A stretch of DNA of 64,000 nt, from positions 17,447,103 through 17,511,102 of the forward strand of contig OU744452.1 of assembly GCA_916610825.1 (NCBI GenBank), read 5' to 3'. The notes beneath the pieces were generated by a model that did no database searches, had not been told where the DNA came from, and saw only the letters and a list, made by a program, of their open reading frames with translations. Of this stretch, positions 49,207 through 60,800 are shown piece by piece. This DNA comes from Haliclystus octoradiatus (Eukaryota; Cnidaria; Staurozoa; Stauromedusae; Haliclystidae). The position numbers were made by a program, and so were the translations under genes. Numbering within the stretch: position 1 is the stretch's first letter; every line of letters begins with the position of its first letter.

Positions 49207-50675
49207 CTACCAAATACACCAATCATAGCCAGTACGATTTCTCATTTTTCTTACTGAAAAATGACAGCATGATAGTATGACACAGTGTTGAAACAGCCCT
49301 GGAAAGTTGTCTTGATTCTATATCACAAATTTAAATGCGTCAGATATTATTGGATAAGTAATCAACACTATAGTTCGAATTCAGTCAGTTTATATGTCAA
49401 CAAGACGATATAGAATACACACTACTCTATTGTTTATACTACTATATATAGATTTGTACTGTACTACCCGTAGGTTAATTGATTCATAAATAATGAAATG
49501 GAGGGCATTAATTAATGAATGAATTTTAATGTATTACTAAGAAGGAAAAAGGTGTCATAATGTTCAAAAAGAAGAAAGAGAGATTAACAAAATATACTTG
49601 TTTAAAATCGAAACAAGACTTTGTATAAAATAAAGAACAAATTGAATATATCAGCTTATCCTTGAGAAATTCGACGCAGCTTTATAGTTAAACCCACCAA
49701 TCCCTGTTGAGTATTCGTACGTATCCATGACTATCAAATCTGTTGAGCTCGTTTAAACTCTGCAAGATGGCAGCGCGGCATGGTCACATGTATTAGGGAC
49801 TATGAATCATTTTAAGTAAAGATTTATAATCCGTTTTAAAAAACACTGAACACAACAAATTGGATCAATATCATCCATGATGTTCTTAGTCATGCCACAA
49901 CGGATTTGACCTTATTTAAATCGACCAAAGCATTGAAAAGGGTTTGAAAACAAAAATTGACTGATGTTCAATCATAATATATTAGCATTAGCGTAGGCTC
50001 AATATTTGAGCCTATATTTTTGTTGTATAAAAGCCAGCTGCCGTGAATTTATAAATTTATTAGAAATTATAAGACGGGATAGATAACATTATAATTCTAA
50101 ATTACTTATTCCTAAATTCATTCATGTATATTTCAATTGCATATATGAAATATTATACAATTCTGTTTTATTAGTTTCGATAGTGTTCAATGTTCAATAA
50201 TAAAAACATTTATGACGATTATTGTCGTTACACTACAGAAGATAATGCTCATAATTGACTATGATTATCATTTGACGGTAATGCAACAATAATTGATTGA
50301 TTGTAATCAACGTTTTGATTGAATTTGAATTTTAATTCATATTGCATTTGTTTGAAATGTATTTTAGTGTCAATTATCCATAACTTGTCACATTTTGATC
50401 TTCGACAGGATGTTTATAGTAAATTTATAAAAGGCTCACATTGTTATTTAGCCTCGTGGTAGAATCGATGACTTAAGGAGTTAAGACTGGTCCGTACATT
50501 GTTCGCTCTCTGTATTACTGTAACACGTGAAAATCTATTGAAAATGAATTATTTAATTGTGGCTTACTCGAAAACTCTTTCCCGCGATATGAAATAGTAT
50601 TGCTTCTAAAGCCCTTTTAATTGTAAAATTACGTGAAATGTAACTGGTATACTTGAGGAAGCATCATCCATTTAC

Positions 50676-50904
50676 AAGAGTTGGGACACTGTTTCATGTG
50701 CCGATCTCTGCTCTGATTTGGCAAATGCCAGTCACGTGATTTTATGGACGCCATTTACGTTCTGTCAAATCCAGACTCGCGAAATTTGAACAAAGCGCGC
50801 AAAATAATATCATGAATTCGAAAAACTTTTTGTTGGAAAAACCTCATTTTCAATGGAAAAATATGGTGATTTTAAAGCCTCAAAAGTGGCGTGTCCCAAC
50901 TCTT
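50676..50904. mobile_element. 229-bp TIR element, AAGAGTTGGGACAC ends
   Basis: AAGAGTTGGGACAC at the left and GTGTCCCAACTCTT at the right are exact inverses; the interior has no coding capacity. Target duplication not clear. Confidence 0.7.
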
Positions 50905-51187
50905 ATAAATAGATGGTTCTGGCTTCGATCGCCTAATAATGTCAACGCTTTCTGATTCCTTACATCCGATCCCATATATGGAAATCAGACATAATTGGAC
51001 ACAATTCCATTATATTGGATAGCCATCCGATCGCAGTGGCTTTCATACTTGTGATTTTCATATTTTTCACACATACATTTCAATCGAATTTTACTGTTAC
51101 TGTTTACTGTAACATTTTCAATTGTATAATGCCGTAAGCACCATGGCTTGTTTCTGACGAGGGATATAATGAATGTACTGAAGATCC

Positions 51188-51255
51188 GCCCACGCGGAAT
51201 CAAATCTCAGTCTCCCACAATTCGCATGGTAACTCTGCCTTTGGGCTACAATAAA
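51188..51255 (-). repeat. tRNA-derived SINE relic
   Basis: Minus strand: box A TAGCCCAAAGG and, at suitable spacing, box B-like GATTTGATTCC. No proper cloverleaf is apparent, so a decayed SINE head rather than a working tRNA gene. Confidence 0.35.
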
Positions 51256-51748
51256 TGTACTGTGGTATATATAGTGTATGGATTTAGCACAAATGGTAAA
51301 ACTACCGGATCCAGGATCAGAGACGCTGGATATTGTTTAATAAGTTGTGATGGTAGATGATATCGAATCGTCCAAGTCCGGGCTGGCACTTCTGGATTGG
51401 TGCTATACGAGATATGCAATTTTCTAGATTACCATTTTGGCATCATGACGGCAGGCTTAGGTGTACAATCTTATAGTTTCCTTTGCAAAATTACAAGCTC
51501 TAGCTGCGAATTCGGCTCACATATTGCTGGAAGGTATATATACTCATTTAGTTATATTTATTTTTATTTTTTTATTACCATCTTTATCTCCATTGTGTCA
51601 ATATTTTACGGTATTTTTACATTTTCAAAATCTGACTAAGGATTGATACATTTACAATTGCTGATCATCATTATTCTATCAGAATTTAGCTGTATAAATA
51701 ATGATATGAAGTTGTCGACATTTGCGTATGTAAAATGCTCAATGATGA

Positions 51749-52123
51749 ATATCTGAGATTCCGCAAAAAGAACAATGCCCATTAGAAAGCAAGTGCCAAA
51801 CATCAATCATCGTTTACAAGGCCACTGTTGCCACGCCTGATGATTGGGAAGGCTGTGCCTACAGGACGTGCCTAACAGAAAGAACCCTCAAGCAGCGATA
51901 CAGCCACCAAAAGATGAGATTCAAATCTGAAAAAATAAAAATGCAGGACAGAACTTCAAACGCAGCGCAGTCAGCGCAGGTGAAATCCCACACTAAAGGC
52001 TTTCATCTAGACGAAGGAATCTGTGTCAGTCCATCAGGTCTCTTTCCGTCATCGATAGTGATCGATATAAATGCTTTGTGTGATACCTGGGACTTTTGCG
52101 TGCCGTGTCCATCTGCCAGCTGA
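51749..52123 (+). pseudogene. Penelope-like element relic (GIY-YIG endonuclease fragment)
   Basis: Frame open from the stop at 51746-51748 to a stop at 52121-52123. It begins with EIPQKEQCPLESKC, then IIVYKATVATP, then YRTCLTERTLKQRYSHQK. This is the pattern Cys-rich lead, VYKATV, and (Y)xGLTExxFKxRYxxHK found in the C-terminal GIY-YIG domain of Penelope-like retroelements. The Gly of GLTE is replaced by Cys, and the part after about 51960 is no longer recognisable. No reverse transcriptase was seen upstream, so this is a truncated dead copy. Confidence 0.6.
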
Positions 52124-53176
52124 TTTTTTACACTAAGCCGGATGGAAATACACAGGAAGTATTGCGCCATCAAACTAAAAATGATTACTGATTGACGAAT
52201 ACACAGATCGAATCACCTTACGTTCCATAATTCGCTAATTGTTGATTGGCTTAATTGTGGCAGTGAAAATTGTGTATGGTAACGTGAAATTGTCAGCAAC
52301 AATAATACGAGATTCGATCTATTACATTACGACGCTCGGCACCAAAGACATAGCGATTAATCAATTTTATACAGAGTGAATTTTGGACAGACCCTGGCAT
52401 AGCGGATTAATTTGATTTGGTATATAGTGTAATTCAACTAGCTAACCAAATGTATGAAAACCACTTCGTTTGGATGGCTATCCGATGTAATGGAGTCGCA
52501 GCCTAACTCGTTTGGAATGGCGTTGTTATCGGGGCTACTATATGTGTGATTTCATGCGTGAATCGCTTTGGAACGACTCGTGTCTATAATAATAATGTCA
52601 TCTGTTGTGAAGCCCTTTTACTCGTTCAATTTAAGGTTTCCAGATGGCTCAGGATTTACGAACCAGGATTAGTGACCTATAGGATTGAGAGTAATTTAAC
52701 AGACATGTACTGAACTTCCAAAATAATTTTGACTTAATGTTTAATAGCTTCAATGCAAATTTGTTATTGATAAAAGCAGATTTCCGATTCCAATTTGATT
52801 AAATAATGCATCATCAAGTGTCAATGATATAGGCTGATGTAGGCGTAGGTGTTGGTTCAACCTCGAATGCGGGTATAAGTAGGATGAACGAGAAGGATCT
52901 AGACAGTTTCTACATGTGTTCATATACATGTAAAACTTTTCAATCATTAATTTCAACAACCGCACATTCGCAGTTTGAACATTTTTTTAAATCCAACATT
53001 GTTAAGCTCGTAAAAGCAAATACAATGAAAGTCACACTTTCTCTACACAAGCTTAACAATGTTGAGCTGTTTGGAGCATTTGTTGCGTTCATTTAGCCAT
53101 CCAACCCAATATCTGCTCACATCCGCCGTGTAGCCGACGCCCTTGTAGAGCAGATGTTGCATGGGGTGGCAAAATG

Positions 53177-53443
53177 AAGGCCTGGTTCATACGCCGTTCT
53201 GTACATGTGCCGATCCTATTCTGCTCTAGCCAAAGACTTCAGAGCGGCGTATGACTCGAATAAGAACGCCTCCAATACTTGGATCGTGAACAGGCGTTCC
53301 GAACGCCTTCATCAAGTGTGAACTCATGCATAAAACCCTTGGAACGGCGTCTGAAATCAAATTGGTTTATGTTGTCGATCTGAAGGCGTTCTCAACCGGA
53401 ATAGGATCGGCACATGTACAGAACGGTGTAGGAACCAGGCCTT
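53177..53443. mobile_element. TIR element, GCCGTTCTGTACATG family, copy 2
   Basis: 267 bp. Ends of about 44 bp: AAGGCCTGGTTCATACGCCG and its inverse with few mismatches, continuing through TTCTGTACATGTGCCGATCC. The inside has a pair of facing GGCGTTC words. Non-coding. Confidence 0.8.
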
Positions 53444-53765
53444 TCAAAAAGACTCTTTAAAATATCTTTAAAAATGGCAAATTGAGTTATTGATAGGATG
53501 GGCAATACTTCATCGTATAGATCAGCTATAAACAAAAAAATTGAGCGTCAAAATGATACCTCAAAGAGCTTTCATGAGGAAGCATACGCAAAAAATGTTT
53601 TCTGCGTAAAAAAATCCCCCCCGGGTGAAAATGATACAAGATATATTGAAACTGTCGCAAATACCTGTGTTTTTGATTTATTGCTGATCTAAATGATGAA
53701 GTAAGTTGAGTTATCGATGGTAGATCTTGAATGATCCTCACTTACAAAATTTTCCTCAAAATACA

Positions 53766-54088
53766 CTTGAGGGGAGTAACTCGCATTTGACGTTTATATA
53801 TGGGGACGTACAACTTTATTTCAAGGGTCCATTTTCCAGCTGAGGAAATGCCTTTTGGGTAGAATATTTTAGATTTTTTCTACTTTTTGAATTTCTAGAG
53901 AATTTTGAAAACAATAAATTTTGAAATTGACAGAAATTAACAAAAACAAATTAAAATTGAAGATTTTTTTTAGATTTTTAAACTTTTTGCGCAGCAAGTT
54001 CTTGAAACTTGGATAGCTTTACAGGATTTTGGATGCTTCAATTTTATCCGAAGTGGCAACCCCCGTCCATGCAGAGCTACGCCCCGCA
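53766..54088. mobile_element. G-rich-ended MITE, Mox intron copy 3
   Basis: Left TGAGGGGAGTAACTC then ATATGGGGACGT; right, in reverse, GCGGGGCGTAGCTCTGC then GGACGGGGGTTGCCACTT. Internal TTCCAGCTGAGGAAATG aligns with 59041-59052. Ends approximate. Confidence 0.55.
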
Positions 54089-55648
54089 ACCGGACGAAAT
54101 GAATATTCAAATATAGAATGAAATAATAAATGGAATCAAATTACAAGATAAAAATAATATAGGCAATCTTTATAATCATAATTGAGGTGTATCGATAAAT
54201 TGATAATGAATTTCAGGATCGTCTTCATCTATATTCAAATGTATATATTGTTCAAAATAAGAAGATGTTTCATGTAGAAAGACATAACCACAAAGTAAAA
54301 CTAAAATACTATAATAAAATATTTGAAATCCGTTAATTATATCAGTGATTCATAAAAATTCAAAATATGTAATGTCCATTATGTTATGTATATATGATGT
54401 ATTTGTTATATGATATTCAGCGTTTGAATATCATCTGAATATTATTGCATGCCATTTCTGGCAGCAAACCAATTATTGTGGAAGTAGAACTCGAACCTAT
54501 GATGACTCATAATTCCATAAATCACAGGACGTATAGTCTCGCTATAGTTCGGAATGTAGCTGTTTCCAACGTTGATGTTTTCGGCTCTTGTACGTCTCAA
54601 ATTCAATAAATCTTCAACGTAAGAGGAACGGGATGTTCAATTAGTTAAAGAACATAAAATCTGTGTACTATAGTCCAATGGAAAAATTCAACCAATCTTT
54701 AGCTATGAGATAGTTATTGGAAATGGTCTACAATTATAATATTATTCATTATGATATTCTGAACTGATTACATCTAAAAAACATTTTAAAATGCGCACCA
54801 GAGCTAGTTCCATGATCTTTTCATTTCTATCAAGGTTTAAGCTAAGAGTCTGGAACTAGTTTCAGACAATATCAAATATTTAATGACTCGTATCGAATGA
54901 CGATAATCTAACAGTCCAAGTGATCCTATGATTGGTAATTTTTTTCATTGGACTATACTACTACGCAGATTGTAGATTTTCTCAATAATTAAAAAACCGT
55001 CATAATGATCTGCACTTTTTTACGTATACAATAATAATTACCTGCTTCATTGAGTATTACTCAAATAATAAACACACTATACTATACACTATGAATAGAT
55101 TTTATCGAAAACCAATAAATTTTGGTTGTTAAAATTGTTCCTTTCTTTGCAATTATTGAAGTAGTTTATAATTATGTATGTTCCAATCAAAGAACAGAAC
55201 TAGGAAATATGCAAAACTAGAACGTCAGGTCATTTTTAGATTGGCAGTGGATGAGAACAATCGACTAATCCAAAGTCAACATGAGAAAAAAATCAACTGG
55301 AAAGTATTCTGACTATTGCGCCTGCGTATACGCTTGCTTTCAATGTTCAAGACATCTCCAGACATGAAAATCTTATCTAATTTCCCCAGCATCCGTCCGA
55401 CTCTTGAAAAGTTTTCAGTCAAAATCTTTTTCAATCCGTTCGACAAGTCGAGACGGCGATTACCACCCATTATCGACCATCCAACTACGTTCGACTGCAT
55501 GGGTAACGATCCAACTTTTGTTGGTTCGACAAAGTCGAGCAGAGTCAAAACGACAAAGTTGGATCGTTTGCTCGGGCTTACGCCTCCAATTGAAAATTTG
55601 AAAGTGTCATGTTATCCTATTTGATCGTTGTGATTTTCTTTTCAACAG

Positions 55649-55968
55649 ATAATTCGATCTGTGGAGTGAACGCAACTACGACGTCAGCAACGTCAAAAGC
55701 TCGCAAAGAAAGAACGGCATTTACCAAACAACAAGTTCGAGAATTAGAAAATGAATTCACACGTAATAATTATTTAACAAGGTTACGACGTTATGAGATT
55801 GCTGTAACATTGAACTTAACAGAAAGGCAAGTTAAAGTATGGTTTCAAAATAGACGAATGAAATGGAAACGTGTACGCGGAAGTAGAAATAAACATGTTC
55901 AAATAAAGAAAGAATCAGTCGATTCCGAACAAGAAGGTTCTATAGAGGAAGAGGAGAAATGCCAATAA
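55649..55968 (+). CDS. Mox: Mox/MEOX-like homeobox gene, exon 2 (homeodomain)
   Basis: Acceptor TTTTCAACAG|ATAATT joins in phase 1 to give Asp189. The homeodomain is residues 206-265 (55699-55878), starting [12 protein letters not shown]. Diagnostic MEOX residues are present: KERTAFTK in the arm, [14 protein letters not shown] in helices 1-2, and [20 protein letters not shown] in helix 3, with W48, F49, Q50, N51. Q50 fits an Antennapedia-class TAAT binder. The tail is acidic ([11 protein letters not shown]), after a basic stretch. MEOX proteins are nuclear transcription factors of mesoderm and muscle patterning in bilaterians. The homeobox has no intron here. TAA at 55966-55968. Confidence 0.93.
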
Positions 55969-56253
55969 GGATAATATTTGAATTTATTTATATAAAATTA
56001 AATATAGAAGGCAGCATATATTGCGTTTTATTCAGAGAGTTGTTGACGTTTTACGATATGATATTAACTATATATAGAACATATGGAATACCTTACAAAG
56101 GTTTTAATCATTTCATTTTTGAACATATTATATATATATATATATAAACTTTGAGTTTTAATAATTAAATTAATCTTAATGAGATATACGTTGAAAAGAT
56201 GCAAAAATGGCTCAAAGAGCAAATAACCTCCTTTGTAAATCTGAAAGATTTTA

Positions 56254-56259
56254 AATAAA
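56254..56259 (+). terminator. Candidate Mox polyadenylation signal
   Basis: AATAAA about 285 bp after the stop, followed by a GT-rich stretch (TTGTGTTG). Confidence 0.45.
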
Positions 56260-57589
56260 ATTCATTGTGTTGTATATATCACGCATAAGTTATCTACTTA
56301 ATTTAACAAATAATGTTGAGGATATACGATTATTTGAACTAGAATTATCCCTTCCTTATCACAAAAGGATTCAGAAAACTTCGTTTAGGGTTCAATAATG
56401 TCGACGTCTGATAATCATTCAATCTTGTCCTGCAACCAGTTTTCCACCTTCTGCTAACTAACTTTGTTCAAAGACTTAAAACAGAATACTGACGAGGCTA
56501 TGCTATATGGAGAACAAAGATGGTTGACGAAAAGTGCTTTGGCAAAACTATGAATTCTGAGCCCTTTAACCGAACAAAAATACTCCATTGACTGTTAGGA
56601 GCCAATCATCTTTGAGTTAATGAACAGGAGAGGTCTTTCTGTGATTGTTCAGGTTTTCAGGTACAATACGGCGTAATGGAATGAGGCTACAAAGTGCATG
56701 TTTACTGTAACGCTCTTCTCGTTGACATTTGCAATAATTTAAATGTTTCATCTAAACAATATGTTCTTATTCTCATAGTAGAAAGATAGCTAAAATAGAA
56801 TATGTTATTTTATCTCTATGGTGTATGTTGCCATTGCGTTCGATTTATCAAAATGGAGCAGCGTTTGTCTATGACAACGTATCATCTGATAATGAAAATT
56901 GCCAGGAGATAATTATCTGTAAAGAATGTAATGAAGATACTAATAGAATCTTTTTGTACCGCGGTTAGTAATCTTTCCGAATTAATATAAATTTTGATCA
57001 TTTGAAAGAATAAACACCTGGCGTTCATAACAACGTCACATTTGTGCACGATAGGTCGCGTACTATTGAACTCGACGGCGGACCGTCATTTTTTAAGACA
57101 TTCTCGCTTTTTCCTTACAGGTCCTCTCATATAAATCTATCTCGGTATAAGTCTATAAATGGCCCATAAAAAACTGTGCGCCAGTTTCTCGTTTTCTAGC
57201 CTCGTTTTGTTTAGTATTGATATGGTGATTGTAATGATCGAGAGCCTCTAAAAAACATTAATTACCTTCGTATAAGTTTCAAAACGGAATCAAATGTATA
57301 ATTAATCATAAGTAAAAGGCAATACAAAAAGGCGAGAGGGAAATAGACATTTAGTATAGTTATGTTATAACACGCATTAGCATAACATGATGTGGCATCG
57401 CCTCTCTAAAGATGGAAGGTATCATTTTCAGTATTTTACAAACTGCATTAGTCTGATGGACAAATCCAAAACTGCATACACGATCGTGTGAACGAATAAG
57501 ATTATCACAGTTTTCATATTATGAGAACTTAAATTCAATGTCATATATACTGTGTTCAACTTACTAAATCTCTACTTAACATAAAATCA

Positions 57590-57595
57590 TTTATT
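57590..57595 (-). terminator. Candidate polyadenylation signal of the minus-strand gene
   Basis: AATAAA on the minus strand, 35 bases after its TAG stop. Confidence 0.45.
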
Positions 57596-57629
57596 CTTAT
57601 CTACATTTTCAACAAAGGATAGCGGATAT

Positions 57630-57856
57630 CTACAAATTAGTTTTGAACATTGGCAAGCCGTAAACAATGAAGTTGAATTCGTCTTTTGATATATTAGGAG
57701 ACAATTCTTCCGTTTTTGATTGGCCATCTTCAACCGCTGTAACATTTCCATTGGTTGATTTGATGACAGTGTTAATTCCATCCTTCATTTGTATTGGTGT
57801 ACGTTTTCGATGTTCAGTAATACATTGACCAATACTTGAGTTACCAATAACAAGCC
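57630..57856 (-). CDS. CHAT-like gene, terminal exon
   Basis: Acceptor TATTTACAG|GGCT. 75 codons: LVIGNSSIGQCITEHRKRT, a charged low-complexity stretch (residues 25-58), then EFNFIVYGLPMFKTNL and TAG. Confidence 0.8.
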
Positions 57857-60800
57857 CTGTAAATAAGAGTACAGAATAACCTATTGTATAGCGTCCATCT
57901 CTGTAGAGCAGCCAAACCTACTATGCAGGTATATCTTTTTGATATAAGAACAACAAGGTTTGGAAATAATGTTTCGAAATTTTTAAGCCACCTGAATATA
58001 CTGAATATATTGATAATTGAAGAAATAAAAATTTTACTTATATCTTGAATACAGTCCGAAACATTGTACAAACCTTGAGGTGTTGATATTTGGTTAACAC
58101 AAATCATTAAGTCCCGGCTCACATCATTTGCTCAATATTAATTATGTATAGATCGTCGTATAGAGCACTTGTTAGTTCCATTCAGCCACCCATGCAACAT
58201 TTGCTTTGCCAGTGCTCTACACGGCTCAACATTGTAGAGCGGATGTTGAGCAGATATTTGATAGGGTGATTTAATGAGCCCAACAAGAGACACAGCTCGA
58301 CATTGTTTAGCTCGTGTAGAGCAAATGTTGCATTCATTTAGCCGGGGCTTTATTCAATAAGGCTGATTTATGCAATTATAGAACGTTTGGTTTCTCTTCT
58401 CAATTCTTATAGGGCGTCTATAGATTATTACCTGTAAGAAAGTTTCTGTTCTTCAACACTTACCTTCAAACAGTTGAGATGTAAAAGTTTTATAGGACTG
58501 TAGTGAATCTTTCCATTGGTTTTGAACAATACAAGGAACACCAGCAAGTGATAGTAACATTGCGGTTTCCACAGGATTTTCCAAAGTAGTAGCAGTAACA
58601 CTGTAATAGAATCAAGCTAGGACGATGATACATGTATATGCTATATAGAACAGTTTTGGAAACAATTATAATATAAGATTTGAATTGAATTGAAACAAGC
58701 AACATATTCTTACAAGAATTATAATCCGGGGGGGGGGTAACTCCAAGTGCCAAATGATTGGGGGGTGCCACTTTGGAAAAATGTGAAGTACCCGAGAAGT
58801 CCCAAAAATCCTTTAAAAGCTATCCAAAATGTTTTAAAAAATTGAAAATGCTACCCAAAAAGTCCAGAGAGCTCTATGTAAGCTCTATGCGCGGATGCCT
58901 TTCATTTTTATGGGCAAAAATCCACATCCAGATTTCAGTGTTCAGCCTTCAAATTAAGTTTTTTCCCAAATTCTCTAGAAAATCGAAATGGGATCCAAAA
59001 CGTTTAATATCCTAAAAATTCCTACCCAAAAAGTATATTTCTCAGCTGGAATATGGACCCAAAAAAGTGGCACGTCCCCGTATAGCAGCAGTACGAGAGT
59101 TCCCCCCTCCGGGATTATAATTTTCTTGTTGAAACAAGGTTGATTGATTGATTGACTTTTATTTGTATTGGCTTTCATACATGAAGATAAATGATAGAAT
59201 GCCACAACAATCACTAACGCATAAGATGTATAGCTAGGCTATTCAATGTATATACTTGATGGATACAATAATAATGCCATATTTATTTAGATTTTTTTGA
59301 CATTTCAGACATACCTTTTTTGTTTGTCTGATGTCCTGGTAAGAGGAAATTCAGAAATGCCACCTCCAATGTCAATTGTAACAGCTAAATGACAATCTGC
59401 AGATAAAAACAAAATTCATGTATCGTTTCAATTTCATAACGCAAAAAGACAATTTTCAGAATTATCAAGTTCATCATTTTTTCAGTTTATGGGTACAGTT
59501 TTTCCAAATTAATTTCAGATGTTTTCAAGATAAATTAAATGTTTAACGGTGAATTGCAAAAGATGGGACAAACATGGAATACACCTCTACATTTCTGAGA
59601 ATGATCTGGAATCCTGGGCCTGGAATAAACACGTAGTTAAATTAAATTTTGACCTAAAAGAGAAGCGAAAATGACGGTTAAAGGAGCGCTGAATATATAC
59701 ATGTTATTAAAATTTCGATCATGGACCGTCGTTCTTAATATTATGAATCAAAGTGAAGATAGTATCGTGGTGTTTACATACCTGATAAATTCATTTGAGA
59801 TATTAGGAAATGTGGAATCGAAGTAAGGATGTTTCCTTGTCCAGCATAAAGCAAAGCTGAAGCATCATGCAATAGGTTATACACATCGAGGAAGCTGAGG
59901 AAAAAACAGATCTAAATATATATATATATATTTAGCAGCAGACAAGTACATGTTTCTGGCCATTAGCCTTCATCTATATATATTATATCTATATATCTAT
60001 ATCTATATATATATATTTATATATATTAGGACCTTAAATATAGGAGTTAACGAAAATTTTATTCCAATATAATTTCAAGGTAACTAAATTTTCCTAGCGG
60101 ACTTCTTTATGAACATTTTCTCTTGGTCAATTTCTTATCTTGAAATCACGTAAGCTATAGTATAACTTTTCCCAATGAGTGATTGCAGGAAGAGGGTGAT
60201 ACATTGTGGCTATACGAGGACGCGTCTTTTTCAGGGGTTCTATATCAAGATTCTCATGAAATTTTACCCAATAAATTTAGAACATTACCGACATTTCTAA
60301 ATATTTGAAATAAAACTTGTACTCCACTCTATAATTATATTAATGAAACATATAGACATTTTCATATGTCCATATTAAACTAACTTAGAATACATGTATA
60401 CCCAAAGTCATTATATCACACACGGGATATAAGCTATTTGATTTATCGTATAGCTTATCATTGTATATCATGTGTTTAAATAAATCTCTTTATTATTAAA
60501 CAAAAAACAAAGAAACATTTTAGAGCTATCTGAATAAAAAATTGGAATATATTCTATAATTAACGCACCTTGGTAAACCGTGTTCATCATTTATCCCTGA
60601 CCATTTCCCGCATACATTTTTCATATTGGACATCATGTCATCAACTACTCCAAACGGATGACGATCACCTGAAGTATGAAAATTGGAAGTGAACAACATG
60701 CAGATAAATATGTGATTTTTTCTTGTAAGAATATTTTAAGATCAGGTTTTGTAATGTTGAGAAAAATATTCTTATTTTTAGTCAAAACTTCTATCATTTT

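Larger units (their letters stand above)
40705..55648 (+). other. 14.9-kb Mox intron
   Basis: AT-rich throughout with no convincing internal exon. 40705-45180 and 46140-47000 show no recognisable element. Repeats listed separately: hairpin 45189-45245, long inverted repeat 47006-47558, MITEs at about 47400, 48985 and 53766, SINE-like relic 51188-51255, Penelope-type relic 51749-52123, TIR elements 50676-50904 and 53177-53443. Confidence 0.7.
55969..57629. other. Convergent intergenic region between Mox and the minus-strand gene
   Basis: 1.66 kb, AT-rich, holding both 3' untranslated regions. A TA-dinucleotide run lies at about 56128-56146. No other gene seen. Confidence 0.7.

Noticed and set aside
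50449-50500. Possible tRNA-like TAGCCTCGTGG box A
   Set aside because: Key A of box A is missing and no box B is found downstream.
55316-55624. Plus and minus open frames just upstream of the homeobox exon
   Set aside because: No start, splice or domain support; they lie in the intron before the acceptor at 55648.
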